A stretch of 64,000 nucleotides of DNA from Streptomyces sp. QL37. GTDB taxonomy: Bacteria > Actinomycetota > Actinomycetes > Streptomycetales > Streptomycetaceae. The stretch spans positions 62,001 to 126,000 of the forward strand of contig NZ_PTJS01000001.1 of the NCBI RefSeq assembly GCF_002941025.1. The letters run 5' to 3'. The translations under genes and the position numbers were made by a program. The notes under the pieces were generated by a model. It searched no databases. It worked only from the letters and a program-made list of their open reading frames with translations, and was not told where the DNA came from. Numbering within the stretch: the stretch's first letter is position 1; each line of letters begins with the position of its first letter. This document shows positions 26,642-36,293 of this stretch, piece by piece.

Positions 26642-29071
26642 TCAGCGGCCGGTCTTCGACGCGTTCAGCCGGTACCGGCCGCCCCGGCGGGTGTCGAAGG
26701 ACACCACGCACTCCTCGGGCCGGCCGGCCACGGCTCCGGTGACGTCCACCGGGTGCGGCGTGCGGACGCGGACCGGGTTGCCGAGCAGGGAGCGGATCTC
26801 CGCGTGCGTGATCCCGTCGGCCGTCCACGCGAGGTCGACCTCGAAGCCGCCACGGGCGCGGAGTCCGCGGAAGGAGCCGGTGGGCCACGCCTCGGGCAGC
26901 GCGGGCAGCAGGTCGATCTCGTCGGCGTGGCTCTGCAGCAGCATCTCGGTGATGCCGGATACGCCGCCGAAGTTCCCGTCGATCTGGAACGGCGGGTGCA
27001 GGTCGAAGAGGTTGGGGGCGGTACGCGCCGGGGTGAGCAGGTCCGACAGGTGCTTGTAGGCGCGCGCGGGGTCCAGGAGCCTGGCCCACATGTTGATCTT
27101 CCAGGCGAGCGACCAGCCCTGCCCTGCCGTTCCCCGCAGTTCCAGGCTCTTCACCGCGGCGGCGGCGAGTTCCGGCGTCGTCCGAGGGTTGATCTGCGCG
27201 CTGGGGAACACCCCGTACAGATGGGACACGTGGCGGCTCCGCACGAGAGCCGCTTCCTCCCAGTCCTCCAGCCACTCCTGGATCTGGCCGAGGTAGCCGA
27301 TCTTCGTGGGCGCGAGCCGGTCGCGTACCTCGCTGACCCGTTCGACGAGTCCGGGGTCCCGGCCCAGCACCTTGGCGGCCTGACGGTAGGCATCGAACAG
27401 ATCCCGGAGGAGCTGCATGTCCATGGTGGGGCCGACGCAGATGCTGACGCTCTCACCCTCGTCCTGGTGGTGGGTGACCTCGGGCGACTGCGAGGGGTTG
27501 GTGACGAGCGTGCCCGTCTTCGCGTCCACGACCAGCGTGTCGAGGAAGAACTCCACGGCGCCCTTGATCACCGGGTAGTTGCGGCTGAGCGCGCCGGTCT
27601 CACCGGTGAAGCGGTAGTGGTCCCAGAGCATCACGCACAGCCAGGCGCCACCGGTCGGCCACATGCCGTACTGCGCGGCGTCCACCGGCGCCGTCCCGCG
27701 CCAGCCGTCCGTGTTGTGGTGCAGCACCCAGCCCGGGGCGTCGTACATCGCCTTGGCGGTGCGGGCGCCGGACTCGGCGAGCTCGTGGACCATCTGCACC
27801 GCGGGATCCCAGCACTCCGCCAGGTTGGCCGGGCCTGCGGGCCAGTAGTTCATCTCGAAGTTGATGTTGACGGTGTACTTGGATTCCCAGGCGGGGTTCA
27901 AGCTGTCGTTCCACAGGCCCTGGAGGTTGGCGGCCTGCCCGGGCGAGCGGGAGCAGGAGGCCAGCAGGTAGCGGCCGTACTGGAAGTAGAGGGCTGCCAG
28001 GTGCGGGTCCTTGCCGTCGGCGAAGAGGGGGATGCGCTGGTCGGTGGGCAGACCGGCCCGCTCCGAGGGGCCGAGGTCGATCCCGACCCGGGAGTACAGC
28101 CGCCGGTAGTCGTCCACGTGCCTGGCGCGCAGCTGCTCGAACCGCCGCTTCGCGGCCGGGTCGAGGTGGCGGCGGGCTCTCGCCTTCGGGTCGGCGTCGG
28201 CGTCGAGGTAGTTGCGGTAGCTGGTCGCCATGGAGATCAGCAGGGTGACCGAGTCGGCGCCGTCCACGGTCAGCGCCCCCTGGTCGGTGGTGACCCGTCC
28301 GCCCTCGGCCTCGGCCCGCGCCAGGGCGCGGAACCGCACGGAGCCGGGGAGCCCGAACCAGTCGCCGCTGACGCCGTCGAGCGCGACGGTACGCGTGTCG
28401 ACGGCGGAGTGGGTGGCCCGCTGGGGGGTGGTGAAGCGGGCGGTGAAGCCGATGCTGCCCGGGGTGTCCGTGGTCATCCGTACGACGATGACCTGATCGG
28501 GGGTGCTCGCGAAGACCTCCCGCACATGACGTACGCCGCCTCGGGTGTAACGCGTGCGGACGACCGCGGACTCCAGATCGAGTTCACGCTCGTAGTCGGT
28601 GGTCTCCCCGGTGCCCGCGAAGGCGAGTTCGAGATCGCCGAGCACCTGGTAGGCGACCTGCTCGGAGGGGCTGCCGATGAACTTGGTGTCGATCAGCCTC
28701 TGTGCCTGGTTCCACTTCTCCTCCACCACCAGGCGACGGATCTCGTCCAGGTGCTCCCCCGCACCGGGACGGACGTAGTCGTGCGGGCCGCCTGCCCACA
28801 CACTGTCCTCGTTGAGCTGGAGGCGCTCGGTCTCCGTGCCGCCGAAGACCATGGCGCCGATCCGCCCGTTGCCGACCGGCAGGGCCTCCAGCCACTCGGC
28901 CGCCGGGGCCCGGTACCAGAGCCGCATGGGCTGGGATCCGGTGCCGACGGCCGGCACGGCGGTGGTCCCGGCCGTTCCGGCCGCGGCCTGTGCGACGCCG
29001 GTGCTCAACGCGGTCGCCGCTGCGGACGCGCCGGCCGCCGCAAGGATGTGTCGTCGGGACAGCTCAGACAT
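26642..29071 (-). CDS. Secreted GH95 glycosidase (alpha-L-fucosidase or alpha-L-galactosidase)
   Basis: ATG 29071 gives 809 residues; upstream open frame is not supported. The Tat signal [19 protein letters not shown] (residues 4-22) is followed by the GH95 N-terminal domain ([39 protein letters not shown]). The catalytic toroid has [20 protein letters not shown] near 400 (the paired asparagines of the family), [18 protein letters not shown], and [13 protein letters not shown] with a histidine. GH95 members remove alpha-L-fucose, or alpha-L-galactose from plant glycans, outside the cell. The neighbouring fucose/galactose-like oxidation genes at 36-45 kb could use the product. Confidence 0.9.
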   Translation of the reverse strand: MSELSRRHILAAAGASAAATALSTGVAQAAAGTAGTTAVPAVGTGSQPMRLWYRAPAAEWLEALPVGNGRIGAMVFGGTETERLQLNEDSVWAGGPHDYVRPGAGEHLDEIRRLVVEEKWNQAQRLIDTKFIGSPSEQVAYQVLGDLELAFAGTGETTDYERELDLESAVVRTRYTRGGVRHVREVFASTPDQVIVVRMTTDTPGSIGFTARFTTPQRATHSAVDTRTVALDGVSGDWFGLPGSVRFRALARAEAEGGRVTTDQGALTVDGADSVTLLISMATSYRNYLDADADPKARARRHLDPAAKRRFEQLRARHVDDYRRLYSRVGIDLGPSERAGLPTDQRIPLFADGKDPHLAALYFQYGRYLLASCSRSPGQAANLQGLWNDSLNPAWESKYTVNINFEMNYWPAGPANLAECWDPAVQMVHELAESGARTAKAMYDAPGWVLHHNTDGWRGTAPVDAAQYGMWPTGGAWLCVMLWDHYRFTGETGALSRNYPVIKGAVEFFLDTLVVDAKTGTLVTNPSQSPEVTHHQDEGESVSICVGPTMDMQLLRDLFDAYRQAAKVLGRDPGLVERVSEVRDRLAPTKIGYLGQIQEWLEDWEEAALVRSRHVSHLYGVFPSAQINPRTTPELAAAAVKSLELRGTAGQGWSLAWKINMWARLLDPARAYKHLSDLLTPARTAPNLFDLHPPFQIDGNFGGVSGITEMLLQSHADEIDLLPALPEAWPTGSFRGLRARGGFEVDLAWTADGITHAEIRSLLGNPVRVRTPHPVDVTGAVAGRPEECVVSFDTRRGGRYRLNASKTGR

Positions 29072-29182
29072 GGTGCCTCCAGATTCGTCGTGCGGACAGG
29101 GAGGCCGCCGGCCTCGCGCCGCGCCCGTGACGGGGTGCGGCTCGTGCGGTAGCGCCGGGCATGGCCGTTGTGCGGGGGTGCT

Positions 29183-29206
29183 GTGGCGCGCCGGGGGGGG
29201 CGCCAC
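29183..29206 (-). terminator. Possible terminator after the signal-less binding-protein-like gene
   Basis: 7-bp perfect stem (GTGGCGC with GCGCCAC) around a 10-nt G-rich loop, 18 bp past the stop of the minus-strand gene at 29224. Confidence 0.4.
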
Positions 29207-29223
29207 GGCGATCTGCAGGGCGG

Positions 29224-30417
29224 TCAGCGCCAACTCCCCCGGCGGTGCCAGGTGTCGAGGGCGTCGAGCAGGGCCGGGTGCGGGGCGCCCGCTTCCAGTC
29301 CGTCGCGCAGCAGCTCCGAAGCGTGCTCCTGGAAGGCGTGGAAGCCGGGGCGGCGGGGCCGGAGCCACGCGCCCTCGACGGTGGTCAGGGTGTCGCGGGA
29401 GAAGTCCTGCCAGTGCCGGTCGCCCGACCGGCCGGTCCACGCGGACCGGGCGGCGGGCTGCCCTCCGGTCATCGGGAAGAGCTCCCGCTGCACCGGCTCG
29501 GACAGCAGGCGGCGCAGATGGTCACGGATGGCGTCGAGCGTCCCGGCGTCGCGCCCCCGGCCGGCGGACACCGCGAGGCCGGCCCCGCCCAGTACGCTGC
29601 CCGCCGGGCCACCGGGCCGCCAGCCGGGCGGACGCGAGAAGGCCAGCGGATACGCCCCGGACCAGGTGTACGCGGCGTTGCCGTACACCAGGGGACAGTA
29701 GGCGGGGCCTGTGCCCCGCGCCATGGCCCGCAGCGCACAGGAGGGGTCCGCGGTGCGCAGCGGGGGCGGTGTGCGGGCCCGGAGCCGGGCCATCATGTCG
29801 AGCGCGGCGAGGCCCGCACTCCGGGAGACCACCGGTCCGGTGTCCTCCCGCATGGGTTCCTCGCCCTGGGCGAGGCTCAGCGCGCACAGGGTGAGGAAGG
29901 CGTGCGGGCCCCCGAGGCAGAGGGCCACCGGGACCTGCTCGGCCAGTGCGCACACCTCGTCCCAGGTACGGGGCGGGTTGCTGCGGTCCACCAGGTCAGG
30001 CCGCAGGGCGGCCAGTTGGGTGGCCGCGTCGAGCGGCAGCGCCCAGGACCGGCCGTCCAGCCGGTAGCTCTCGTAACTCGCCCCGACCGACCGCCGCTTC
30101 CAGCTGGTCAGCTCCGCCGGGGCGAAGAGGGCATCCATCGGCATCAGGCAGCCGGACTCCACGGCTGAGCCGAGGCCCGGGTGGGCGACGACGATGATGT
30201 CGTAGTCGTCCGCGTATCCACTGACCGGCATCGACTCGGACTCGGCGGCCGGCATCCGTTCCCAGCGCAGCGGCAGGCCGACCGTCTCGCAGCCGTCCGG
30301 GAGCGAGGCGTCGAGTCGGGTGAGTTCCTCCAGGGGAGCGTAGACGCGTGGGTGGTCCCAGGCCAGCCCGCGCAGTTCGGCGGTGCCGGTGCGCACCGCG
30401 GCCGGGGGGTTCCTCAC
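29224..30417 (-). CDS. Solute-binding-protein-like protein with no signal peptide (paralogue of 54837)
   Basis: 397 residues from GTG 30417, which has AAGGAGG upstream. Sequence features match family-1 extracellular binding proteins: [66 protein letters not shown] and [18 protein letters not shown]. It has no signal peptide or lipobox, and begins directly with [18 protein letters not shown]. Its paralogue at 54837 also lacks one and lies inside a CoA-transferase/enoyl-CoA hydratase operon. The likeliest location is therefore the cytoplasm, where it may bind a metabolite, carry or present a substrate, or act as an enzyme. Here it stands alone between GH95 and a beta-helix enzyme. I know of no defined function. 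Confidence 0.75.
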   Translation of the reverse strand: MRNPPAAVRTGTAELRGLAWDHPRVYAPLEELTRLDASLPDGCETVGLPLRWERMPAAESESMPVSGYADDYDIIVVAHPGLGSAVESGCLMPMDALFAPAELTSWKRRSVGASYESYRLDGRSWALPLDAATQLAALRPDLVDRSNPPRTWDEVCALAEQVPVALCLGGPHAFLTLCALSLAQGEEPMREDTGPVVSRSAGLAALDMMARLRARTPPPLRTADPSCALRAMARGTGPAYCPLVYGNAAYTWSGAYPLAFSRPPGWRPGGPAGSVLGGAGLAVSAGRGRDAGTLDAIRDHLRRLLSEPVQRELFPMTGGQPAARSAWTGRSGDRHWQDFSRDTLTTVEGAWLRPRRPGFHAFQEHASELLRDGLEAGAPHPALLDALDTWHRRGSWR

Positions 30418-30606
30418 GGTCCCGCCTCCTTCTCAGCTGGTCGGGGCGCTCGCCATGCCCTGGACTGGGGCGGCGGGCGCGGACTCCGCGGGCCTGTCCT
30501 CGCGGGGCTCGGGCAGTGGCGGGTGCGCGACCGGTCCGGGTCCTCGGAACCGTGACCGCCGCCGGTCCGGCTGCCGGGACCTGCGGGGCGGCGCCGCCGG
30601 GGTGCG

Positions 30607-30649
30607 TACGGACCCGTCCGGCCGGTGGATTCCGGCGGCCGGGTCCGTA
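30607..30649 (-). terminator. Terminator hairpin downstream of the beta-helix gene
   Basis: A 9-bp perfect outer stem (30607-30615 with 30641-30649) continues inward with a mismatch and more G/C pairs. It starts 29 bp past the minus-strand stop at 30679. Confidence 0.55.
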
Positions 30650-30678
30650 TCGCTCGGTGGTGTCAGGTCAGCGACGGG

Positions 30679-32559
30679 TCACTGGGTGTCGCCCTCGGGC
30701 AGGGGGTACGGGAAGGTGTCGGTGACGCCGATCTTGTCGTACTCCATCTTCGACGCGTCGTAGCCTTCCTCCCAGTTGGCGTTCTTGACGTCGTTGCACT
30801 GGTAGCTCTGGTACGACTGGTCGGTGGTCTTGCCGACCTCGATGTCCTCGAAGCTGAAGCCGCAGCCGCCCGCGTCCATGTGGATGCCTCGTGTGCCGCT
30901 GTCCGGCATCGAGCCGTCCGGGATCACGTCTCCGATGACGACCTGGCGGACGTGGTTGTCGATCTTGTGCGGTTCGAAGTTGCTGACGCCGTAGGTGTAG
31001 AAGGCGCCCATGTCCCCGCTGTCCAGACCGGCTTCGTCGATGCGCAGGTACTCGAAGGTGTTGTTGCGGGCGTAGTCGTCCTCGATGGCCACTTCAGGGC
31101 GCACTTCGAGGCTCACGCCGTAGCGGGCACTGTGCTTGACGTGGATGTGGCTGACGGTGTTGTTCCCGGTGTTCTGCAGCTCGATGCCGGAGGCGTCACC
31201 GGGCACCAGCTCGCCGACGTGGGTGATGTAGTTGTTGGTGAGCAGATGGCCGTTGGAGGTGTTCCCCTCTCCCGGGTACGGCCCCTCGACCTTGATCCCG
31301 TCGGCGCCGGTGTTCTCCAGCAGGCTGTCCCGTACCGTGAGCCCGTCGTTGGCGAAGAGGGCGTAGACCGCGTGGTAGCCGGTGTCGGAGATGTGCAGCC
31401 GGGACAGGGTGATGTCCTTGCTGTTGGTGACCGTCACCGCACCGAAACGGTTGCGCGGCATCTCGATCTGCCGGTCGTACTCGGGGTACTTCCGGGGCTC
31501 GCCTGAGTCCCCGTCACTGATCCAGCCGTAGCGGTACCAGTCGACGAAGTCGGTGTACTGGAGGGAGAGCCCGTCGAGGGTGATGTTCTGGACGCGGCGG
31601 TCCGGGTCGGCGCCGGCCAGGTTGAACAGGGTCTTCACCGTGGGCCGCAGGACGGTGACGTCGTTGATGTCGCCGCGCGGCTTGTAGTAGACCTGCCCCT
31701 TCTTGAAGTCCATGTAGTACTCGCCCGCCTGGTCCAGGAAGTCCAGCGAGTTCTGCAAGAAGTAGCGTGAGCCGCCGCGCGAGTTGATGAGCGCGTAGCG
31801 GGTCCAGTACTTCAGTGTCATCTGATTCTTCGCGGCGTTCCAGTCCCGGATCGGGACGGTGTCGGTGAACCAGCTCCAGCTGCCGCCCGACCAGACGACC
31901 GCGGAGGCCTGGTCCAGGTTCCAGTTCGCGTCCCACTCACCGGGGTTGGAGTACAGCCACTGACGGACGGCCTCCTTCTCCGGCTCCTTGAGGACGGAGG
32001 TCAGGTAAGGGGCCCACTCCTCGTCGGACTTGCGGTTGGGGTAGCGGGCGGTGGTGGCGCGCTTGCCGTCCTCGAAGAGGGTGTAGAAGGGGTTGTCCGT
32101 GCCGACGTCGGCACGGTAGATGCCGTCCTTGTACTCCTCCCAGCCCGTGACCGGCGCGGCGCCCGTCACACGGGCCTTGCCGGCCCCGTCGTAGGAGCGG
32201 TAGACGACCTTGTGGCCACCGGCGCCCGAGTCGCGGTCGTCGAAGTCGATCGTCCTGCTCACCGGGTAGTCGCCGGCGCGCAGGTTGACGTTGATGTCGC
32301 AGCGCATCCGGCCGGCCCGGTTGAGCCCCTTGTCGCGGATGTGGTCGCGTGCGCCCTCGATCGTCTTGAAGGGCCGGCTCTTCGTTCCCGCGGCCTTGTC
32401 GCTCCCGCCGGGCGCGACGAAGAGCTCGGTCGCCTTGCAGCCGGCCGGCTTCGCGCTGGCGTCGGGGACGTTCAGCGTCGCGCCGCTGACCAGCAGGGCG
32501 CCGGCCGCGAGCAGCAGCGGAAGTCTGGACCTCTGTCTTACGAAGGTGGTGATGGGCAT
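30679..32559 (-). CDS. Secreted right-handed parallel beta-helix carbohydrate-active enzyme
   Basis: ATG 32559 (626 residues) follows AAGGAGG. The Sec signal (LPLLLAAGALLVSGATL) ends near ASA. The start of the mature part, LFVAPGGSDKAAGTKSRPFKTIEGARDHIRDKG, is the typical entrance of beta-helix glycosidases of the GH120/GH141-like group. A mixed insert follows, then helix coils (ITLDGLSLQYTD, ITLSRLHISDTGYHAVYALF, LTVRDSLLENTGADGIKVEG, NYITHVGEL, RIDEAGLDSGDMGAFYTYG). The acidic DSGDMGAFYTYG and GIHMDAGGCGFSFED segments are candidate active-site regions. GH141 includes an alpha-L-fucosidase of rhamnogalacturonan-II, but I cannot assign a family with certainty. It is distantly similar to the larger protein at 45594. 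Confidence 0.78.
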   Translation of the reverse strand: MPITTFVRQRSRLPLLLAAGALLVSGATLNVPDASAKPAGCKATELFVAPGGSDKAAGTKSRPFKTIEGARDHIRDKGLNRAGRMRCDINVNLRAGDYPVSRTIDFDDRDSGAGGHKVVYRSYDGAGKARVTGAAPVTGWEEYKDGIYRADVGTDNPFYTLFEDGKRATTARYPNRKSDEEWAPYLTSVLKEPEKEAVRQWLYSNPGEWDANWNLDQASAVVWSGGSWSWFTDTVPIRDWNAAKNQMTLKYWTRYALINSRGGSRYFLQNSLDFLDQAGEYYMDFKKGQVYYKPRGDINDVTVLRPTVKTLFNLAGADPDRRVQNITLDGLSLQYTDFVDWYRYGWISDGDSGEPRKYPEYDRQIEMPRNRFGAVTVTNSKDITLSRLHISDTGYHAVYALFANDGLTVRDSLLENTGADGIKVEGPYPGEGNTSNGHLLTNNYITHVGELVPGDASGIELQNTGNNTVSHIHVKHSARYGVSLEVRPEVAIEDDYARNNTFEYLRIDEAGLDSGDMGAFYTYGVSNFEPHKIDNHVRQVVIGDVIPDGSMPDSGTRGIHMDAGGCGFSFEDIEVGKTTDQSYQSYQCNDVKNANWEEGYDASKMEYDKIGVTDTFPYPLPEGDTQ

Positions 32560-33152
32560 GGAGCCTCCTTGCCATGTGCTTTGTGTGGCTTCGTCGTTCG
32601 GCCCGGTACGCGTGGACGACATGAGCGGGCACAGGTGCGTGCCGCACCGGAACGTGCCGGTCCACGGCGATGACGATGTCCGCGCGGTCACCGCGGATCC
32701 ACGTCCGGCTGCCGTCGCTCGCGGTCGCCGGGGGCGGGCATGCTCCGCCCGGGCCGCGGACACGTCATGGGCGCGGGAGATGATTCGGCCGGGTACACGC
32801 GGGCACGGGTGGTGCTGTCGCGCGGGCCGTCATTGCCGGGGGCCGCTGCCCCCGTCGGTGGGTCGTCCCGGGTGTTCCGGGCCGGGCCGGGGATGGTGTT
32901 CAGAGACGGACGGACGGGGTGGCTCCGGCCCTTCCGGGCCCCACCTGTCCGGTCCTTCGTTCACGCAGCGTTTCCTCCTCGGGAGCATCGCTGAGCACGA
33001 TCTAGTGGGTCACTGATCGAGCACGATAAGTAAGATGTTCGCGCCCGGGTGCCGTCAATACGCCTGGCGCGAGCAATAAGTTGATGTGTGCTGGGCGACA
33101 TCACCAGGGCCCTCCGAGTCATAAATTCACGCATCCAGGAGGCGGCGACGCC
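32560..33152. other. 593-bp divergent intergenic region with short repeats
   Basis: No supported gene. About 170 bp nearest the plus-strand gene are distinctly A/T-richer than the surroundings and hold the sequence GAGCACGAT twice (32993-33001 and 33019-33027, start to start 26 bp) plus a related GAGCAATAAGT at 33071. This is a plausible regulatory region for the GntR hybrid gene at 33153. The left two thirds is G/C-rich with nothing recognisable. Confidence 0.6.
32993..33027. repeat. Direct repeat GAGCACGAT, possible operator
   Basis: Two exact copies 26 bp apart (about 2.5 helical turns) in the A/T-rich part of the promoter region of the regulator gene at 33153; both are followed by A/T-rich sequence (CTAGT and AAGTA). 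Confidence 0.4.
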
Positions 33153-34307
33153 ATGGCAGTTCCCGATCCGCCATCGTTTCCCCAGCTCAGCGAGGGTGAC
33201 AGGGCGGCCCTGTCCGACTACTCCCGTCAGCCGCCCGGGACGCTGCGGCTGCGCAGCAGCATCGTCCTGGCCTGCGCCGAGGGACTGACCAACGCGGAGG
33301 TGGCCCAGCGGCTCCAGGTCAGTCCCGCCACCGTGGCCAAGTGGCGGGATCGCTATCTGCGCCGGGGCATGGCCGGTCTGAGCGACGCGCCCCGCTCCGG
33401 GCGACCGCGCAGCGTCACCAGGCGGGAGGCGGAGGCGCACATCGCGGCCGTGCTCGAACAGGCCGGGAACGGCTCACCGGTACCCTCCACCCGCTCCCTC
33501 TCGGACACCCTCGGCCTGTCGCAGTCCACGGTGGCCCGCATCTGGCGCGAGCAGGCGGCCGAGCTCGACGGGGCGCCGGAGCCTCGGCACCGCCCGGAGG
33601 CCGGGGAGGGCGGCGGGGGCCCGGCACCGGTCCCGCCGCGCATGCCGCGCCAGCTGCTCTCCGACCACGTGTACGCGCTGTTGCGCGACTGGATCGTCGG
33701 CGGCGAACTCGTGCCGGGGCAGCGGCTGGTGGAGTCGGAGATCGCCCGCCGGGTCGGAACCAGCCAGGCCCCGCCCCGGGAGGCGATCAAGCGGCTGGCC
33801 TACGAAGGTCTGGTGATCTCCCAGCCGCACCGCGGCAGTTACGTGGCCCGGATCTCGGAGCGGCAGGCCCAGGACGTCCGGGACATCCGCGTCATGTTCG
33901 AGGAGTACGTGGCGCGCCGTACGGCCGGCCATCTGGACGCCGTGCACACGCGGCTGCTGACCGAGGACGTGGAGCAATTGCGCAGAGCTGCGGACAAGGG
34001 CGACATCGCGGCCTTCCGCAGCGCCGACATGTCCTTTCACCGCCATGTGTGCGAGGCTGCGCGCAACGACGCGCTGATCCGCCTGTGGCGCATGATCGAG
34101 TCCAGCCTGTGGGATCTGCACGTGCTGGGCGACCCCCGCTACGTCGGCGGATGGGGCGCGTTGGCCGAGCACCACGCGGAGCTTCTGGACGTCCTGCGCT
34201 CCGGTGACCCCGATGTCGCCGGGCCGATGTTCGCCGCCCATGCCGCGGGTGAGGTGGAGCGCTACCTCCCCGGTCCGGCCGGGCCCGGCGCCCCTTCCGG
34301 GCAGTGA
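33153..34307 (+). CDS. GntR/FCD regulator with an extra transposase-type helix-turn-helix at its N-terminus
   Basis: ATG 33153 gives 384 residues, after AGGAGG. Residues about 15-75 (LRLRSSIVLACAEGLTNAEVAQRLQVSPATVAKWRDRYLRRG, then LSDAPRSGRPRSV) match the homeodomain-like HTH found at the front of IS630-type transposases, and a further HTH-like stretch (LSDTLGLSQSTVARIWREQ) follows to about 135. A proline/glycine linker leads to a GntR winged helix (about 170-240: YALLRDWIVGGELVPGQRLVESEIARRVGTSQAPPREAIKRL). The FCD domain covers about 245-375 with ADMSFHRHVCEAARND. Fusions of this kind are uncommon; the double DNA-binding module could recognise a longer operator. It likely controls the GH28 gene that starts 55 bp downstream, and itself. 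Confidence 0.85.
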   Translation: MAVPDPPSFPQLSEGDRAALSDYSRQPPGTLRLRSSIVLACAEGLTNAEVAQRLQVSPATVAKWRDRYLRRGMAGLSDAPRSGRPRSVTRREAEAHIAAVLEQAGNGSPVPSTRSLSDTLGLSQSTVARIWREQAAELDGAPEPRHRPEAGEGGGGPAPVPPRMPRQLLSDHVYALLRDWIVGGELVPGQRLVESEIARRVGTSQAPPREAIKRLAYEGLVISQPHRGSYVARISERQAQDVRDIRVMFEEYVARRTAGHLDAVHTRLLTEDVEQLRRAADKGDIAAFRSADMSFHRHVCEAARNDALIRLWRMIESSLWDLHVLGDPRYVGGWGALAEHHAELLDVLRSGDPDVAGPMFAAHAAGEVERYLPGPAGPGAPSGQ

Positions 34308-34362
34308 AGCGACCAGGGAAGCCACCGCGGACCACCATCCCATCTCACCGAGGGACACATCC

Positions 34363-35766
34363 GTGACTGATCCGGTACGCAGACAACTCCTCCGCCTCGG
34401 GACACTGGCGGCAGCGGCGGCACCCTTGGCACAGGCCACCGGCACGGCGGTCGCCGCCGGCCGGGAACGCTCCCGCTTCCCCGACACCTGGTTCCCCGTC
34501 ACCGACCACGGTGCCGTCGGCGACGGCGTCACCGACTGCACCGCCGCCGTCCGTTCGGCCGTGCGAGCCTGCCACGCCGCCGGCGGTGGGCACGTCCTGA
34601 TCCCGCCCGGCCGCTGGGCCACAGGCGCGATCCATCTCCTCAGCGGGGTCGACCTGCACGTCGCGGAGGGAGCGACGCTGCTGTTCAGCACCGATCCGGC
34701 CGCGTACCTGCCGGTGGTGCGGACCCGCTGGCAGGGCATCGAGGTGTACAACTACTCGCCGATGATCTACGCCTACGGGCAGCACGGCATCGCGGTCACC
34801 GGGCGAGGGGTGCTCGACGCCCAGAGCGACAACGCGCACTGGTGGCCCTGGAAGGGCTCCGGGCAGTACGGGTGGGAGCCCGGAATGCCCGACGAGCGGG
34901 CGGACTGGGCGACTTTGGAGCGGTGGGGCGCGGAGGGAGTTCCGGTCACCGAGCGTGTTCTCGGCGACGGACACCATCTGCGTCCGAGCTTCATCCAGCC
35001 CTACGGCTGCACCGACGTCCTGATCGAGGGCGTCACTCTGCGCAACTCGGCGTTCTGGAACATCCATCCGGTCCTGAGCCGCGACATCGCCGTCCGCGAC
35101 GTCCGGATCGAGTGCGAGGGGCCCAACAGCGACGGCTGCGACCCCGACTCGTGCGAGAACGTCACCATCGAGCGCGTCACGTTCGCCACGCACGACGACT
35201 GCATCGCGATCAAGTCCGGCCGCGACCAGGACGGCCGTCGGGTGGGCGTGCCGTCGCGGCGGATCCGGATCCAGGACTGCGTGTACCTCAGCGGCGGTGC
35301 GGCGGTGGCGATCGGCAGCGAGATGAGCGGCGGGGTGTCGGACGTGATCGCCCGGCGGCTGCGACTGCCGTTCGACCCGGACCTGGGAGAGGCCTCCGTC
35401 GCCTCGGTCCTGGTGGTCAAGTCCACCCCGACCCGGGGCGGTTACGTACGGGATGTCCGGGTGACCGACGTCGACGCGCCCGCCTGGACGTATGTGCCGT
35501 TCGAGGTCACGTTCCAGTACGCCGGGGGCACGGGCGGGGATCTGCTCGCCGAGGTGTCCCGACTGTCGGCCGCGCGCTGGTCGGTGAGCGGCCACTGCGA
35601 GTACCCGATGCGCGTCCGTGCTCGCCCCGAAGCGCCGGTCAGCGACATCCGTCTGGACCGGCTCACCTTCGGGGACGCCGCGCAGGACATGCTGCTCCAG
35701 TCCGTCACGGATCTGTCCCTGCACCGCGTGACGGTCAACGGCCGCCTCCAGGAAGGCCCGGCGTGA
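34363..35766 (+). CDS. Secreted GH28 polygalacturonase-family glycosidase
   Basis: GTG 34363 (467 residues) is the start that gives a complete Tat-like signal (VRRQLLRLGTLAAAAAPLAQATGTAVAA). The beta-helix core has VTDHGAVGDGVTDCT (about 45-60), NSDGCDPDSC (about 252), HDDCIAIKSG (about 277) and VVKSTPTRGG (about 353). As in the gene at 729, the GHG motif is lost: the position reads SGGAAVAIGSE (about 310). It should act outside the cell on pectin or a related polymer, possibly with exo or rhamnogalacturonan specificity. It follows the hybrid regulator by 55 bp. Its last 35 bp are duplicated in tandem just past the stop. Confidence 0.88.
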   Translation: MTDPVRRQLLRLGTLAAAAAPLAQATGTAVAAGRERSRFPDTWFPVTDHGAVGDGVTDCTAAVRSAVRACHAAGGGHVLIPPGRWATGAIHLLSGVDLHVAEGATLLFSTDPAAYLPVVRTRWQGIEVYNYSPMIYAYGQHGIAVTGRGVLDAQSDNAHWWPWKGSGQYGWEPGMPDERADWATLERWGAEGVPVTERVLGDGHHLRPSFIQPYGCTDVLIEGVTLRNSAFWNIHPVLSRDIAVRDVRIECEGPNSDGCDPDSCENVTIERVTFATHDDCIAIKSGRDQDGRRVGVPSRRIRIQDCVYLSGGAAVAIGSEMSGGVSDVIARRLRLPFDPDLGEASVASVLVVKSTPTRGGYVRDVRVTDVDAPAWTYVPFEVTFQYAGGTGGDLLAEVSRLSAARWSVSGHCEYPMRVRARPEAPVSDIRLDRLTFGDAAQDMLLQSVTDLSLHRVTVNGRLQEGPA

Positions 35767-35795
35767 CGGTCAACGGCCGCCTCCAGGAAGGCCCG
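35726..35795 (+). repeat. Perfect tandem duplication, 2 x 35 bp, at the end of the GH28 gene
   Basis: Copy 1 (35726-35760) encodes the last residues of the GH28 protein; copy 2 (35761-35795) follows immediately and is identical, starting with the GCG and TGA of the gene end. The next seven bases begin a third copy (GCGTGAC). Because 35 is not a multiple of three the duplicate is read in another frame and lies outside the gene. Confidence 0.95.
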
Positions 35796-35834
35796 GCGTG
35801 ACAGCCGGGAGCCGTCCACCGGCATAGTCCGAAC

Positions 35835-35866
35835 CCCGCGCCCCCGGCATCTGCCGGGGGCGCGGG
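35835..35866. terminator. Strong terminator hairpin after GH28
   Basis: Perfect 15-bp stem (35835-35849 with 35852-35866) and a 2-nt apex; in practice the loop will open to at least 4 nt. It lies 69 bp past the GH28 stop and insulates the next operon. Confidence 0.75.
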
Positions 35867-36006
35867 CCGGTCGGTGCCGGCCTCCGGTGGTGCGCCCCCG
35901 ACATCGGCGACGCCCGGGGCGCACCACCTGTCGTACCTTCCGACGTGGGGTTTCTCGCCTCCGGCCCGCCCCCGCCGCCGAAATCAGCTGTTAACAAGGG
36001 GCTTCC

Positions 36007-36037
36007 AGGTCGTCACTTGTATGATACGTTACGACTG
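36007..36037 (+). promoter_or_regulatory. Conserved 31-bp element upstream of dehydratase operon 1
   Basis: Matches the element at 49658-49688 at 25 of 31 positions; both lie upstream of paralogous enolase-superfamily genes (257 bp and 155 bp from their starts). The centre contains GTATGATAC, the kind of short inverted repeat bound by FadR/FCD-type GntR proteins, and TATGAT could double as a -10 box. Confidence 0.65.
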
Positions 36038-36293
36038 TTGAGGGCGCGGTCCGGGGTCTCTCCCCGGAGGCGCACAACGCCCTTCCCGCCCCGACGAAGA
36101 GACACCCCGAAACATCAGCAAGTTGCGGTCGTCGACCGCGAGCCACGTGTCCCGGCACTCCCCCACGGCCCGCGCCACGACCCGCGTCCGAGGACGACCG
36201 GAGCCGGAGACGGACCGGCCGCCCCGGTGTCACCCCGGAGGCAGAAGCGCCTCCGCCCGAGGGACGGCGAACGAGCACGCAGAGGGGGAGCAG

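Larger units (their letters stand above)
35767..36293. other. 527-bp intergenic region with terminator and shared regulatory element
   Basis: It holds the duplicated 35-mer, a strong terminator (35835-35866) and the conserved element at 36007-36037, followed by about 250 bp that has no convincing gene and is probably a long leader of the dehydratase operon. Confidence 0.7.
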
